A DNA stretch of 64,000 bases. Source: Pinirhizobacter soli. GTDB lineage: Bacteria > Pseudomonadota > Gammaproteobacteria > Xanthomonadales > Rhodanobacteraceae. The DNA lies in assembly GCF_015905305.1 (NCBI RefSeq), contig NZ_JADZLQ010000001.1:1450599-1514598 (forward strand), given 5' to 3'. The notes under the pieces were generated by a model. That model was not told where the DNA came from, ran no database searches, and saw only the letters and a list, made by a program, of their open reading frames with translations. Positions 63,073 through 64,000 of the stretch are shown here, in pieces; within the stretch, counting starts at the first letter, position 1; each line of letters starts with the position of its first letter. Position numbers and translations under genes: made by a program.

Positions 63073-63996
63073 TCAGGGGATGGATGGATACCCTTCGATG
63101 GCAAGGCTGGCCTCGCCCCCGGCCACGCGAAGCCGGGCATGGGCACCGACCGGCAAGGTGAGCTTGTCCGGGCAGTGGCCGAACGGCAATTCCGTGACCA
63201 CCGGGATGCCGGCCACGGCGCCGATACGCTCGATCGCGTCCGGAAGGTCGTATCCGTTGTCGTATTCACTGCTGCGATAGGAGGAGAAATCTCCAAGCAC
63301 CAGCGCTTTCTGCCGGCCAAGGATGCCCGCCAGATACAGGTGGTAGAGCATCCGTTCCACCCGGAATGGCGGTTCGGAAACATCCTCGATGAAGAGGATG
63401 CCTCCATCGATCTTGGGCATATAAGGCGTGCCCACCAGGGCGCAGATCACGGCCAAGTTGCCGCCCCACAGCGTGCCTTCGACATCGACATCGGGTGAGT
63501 CCGGGGCGGCGCTCCAGGCAGCATCCATCGCGGGCGAGCACAGGGCCTTCCAGAAATGGCGCCAGGTGAAGTCCCGCAGGGCTTCGGCGCCGAAATCCGC
63601 GCTGAGCATCGGCCCGCCGAAGGTCACGAGGTTCGATCGGGCAAGCAAAGCCAACTGGATGGCGGTGAAGTCGCTGTGGCCGACCAAGGCCAGGGGACGA
63701 GAGCCCAGCCGCTCGCCAAGCCCGTCGTAGTCCAGGTGCTCGAGCAGTTGGTGCGCGCCATAGCCCCCGCGAACGGCCAGGGCGATATCCACCGAAGCAT
63801 CCGTGCCCAGCGCGTTGAGCTCGGCAAGGCGCTCGGCGACGCTGCCGGCGAATCGCTGGTCGATGCGCTGCAGGGCGTCCTTGCCGACAACGGCGTGTCC
63901 GGCCGCTTCCAGGCGCTCAACGCCACGGCGGACCGCAGTCTGGTCATGGGGATAGCCCGAAGGGGCGATGAGCTGGATCTTGAGGTTCCGATGCAT
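63073..63996 (-). CDS. ldcA: LD-carboxypeptidase (S66 family, muramoyltetrapeptide type)
   Basis: 307-residue cytoplasmic serine peptidase that removes the terminal D-Ala from murein tetrapeptides in cell-wall recycling. The catalytic Ser lies in [20 protein letters not shown], the Glu in [20 protein letters not shown] and the His in [30 protein letters not shown] at the N-terminus and [20 protein letters not shown] complete the family pattern. The start ATG 63996 is near the window end, so an earlier start cannot be excluded, but the present one fits the family. Confidence 0.94.
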   Translation of the reverse strand: MHRNLKIQLIAPSGYPHDQTAVRRGVERLEAAGHAVVGKDALQRIDQRFAGSVAERLAELNALGTDASVDIALAVRGGYGAHQLLEHLDYDGLGERLGSRPLALVGHSDFTAIQLALLARSNLVTFGGPMLSADFGAEALRDFTWRHFWKALCSPAMDAAWSAAPDSPDVDVEGTLWGGNLAVICALVGTPYMPKIDGGILFIEDVSEPPFRVERMLYHLYLAGILGRQKALVLGDFSSYRSSEYDNGYDLPDAIERIGAVAGIPVVTELPFGHCPDKLTLPVGAHARLRVAGGEASLAIEGYPSIP

Positions 63997-64000
63997 GCCA

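Overview
The window looks like chromosomal DNA of a high-GC gammaproteobacterium of the Xanthomonadales, most likely Rhodanobacteraceae (Luteibacter/Dyella-like). This rests on the pilGHIJ-chpA order beside gshB, the gshB-tonB-yqgE-ruvX-pyrB run, the pilT/pilU pair beside proC-yggT, an H-NS protein of the Xanthomonas type, and hemP next to a small unknown gene. No genome comparison could be run, so the family assignment is an inference. No tRNA, rRNA, insertion sequence or CRISPR array was seen.

Layout. 1-7612 (minus): type IV pilus chemosensory cluster pilG, pilH, pilI, pilJ and a chpA cut by the window edge. 7908-13594 (plus): gshB, a TonB-like protein, yqgE, ruvX, pyrB and a large unknown lipoprotein. 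13595-15411: a strong terminator, a 236-bp palindromic element, a BON-domain protein and an orphan gene. 15480-17843 (minus): the retraction ATPases pilU and pilT. 18057-19883 (plus): proC, yggT and a DUF4426 protein. 19884-21632: an AT-richer island with a decayed secreted RHS-type protein carrying an HEGQH metallopeptidase motif, and an overlapping downstream gene. 21647-36965: a housekeeping mosaic (corrinoid/iron-binding-like protein, M14 peptidase, yjbQ, pdxH, kinase, ybjQ, epimerase, aroK-aroB, WGR protein, hemE, valS, rimI, holD-like, pssA, DUF4124, proS). 37148-42265: an hns gene and a 1425-residue autotransporter with seven tandem 68-residue repeats. 42303-44973: a ThrE-type exporter, NfeD and an SPFH protein.

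45023-58113 (minus) is the most striking region. It holds a membrane-fusion protein, one MacB-type ATPase and six FtsX-like permeases that alternate between two subtypes (A-B-A-B-A-B). They are followed by a sigma-54-dependent response regulator, a small secreted protein and a histidine kinase. A near-consensus sigma-54 promoter, an exact IHF consensus match and clustered CGGACA sites lie just upstream of the first gene. This suggests one transport system controlled by its own two-component pair.

58139-63996 (minus): a Fur-box-controlled hemP with an unknown partner gene, an aldo/keto reductase, pgpA-thiL, a GNAT acetyltransferase, nusB-ribH and an LD-carboxypeptidase. Many genes overlap by ATGA or similar four-base junctions, which indicates translationally coupled operons. 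Very long open frames antisense to real genes are common here and are a by-product of high GC content.
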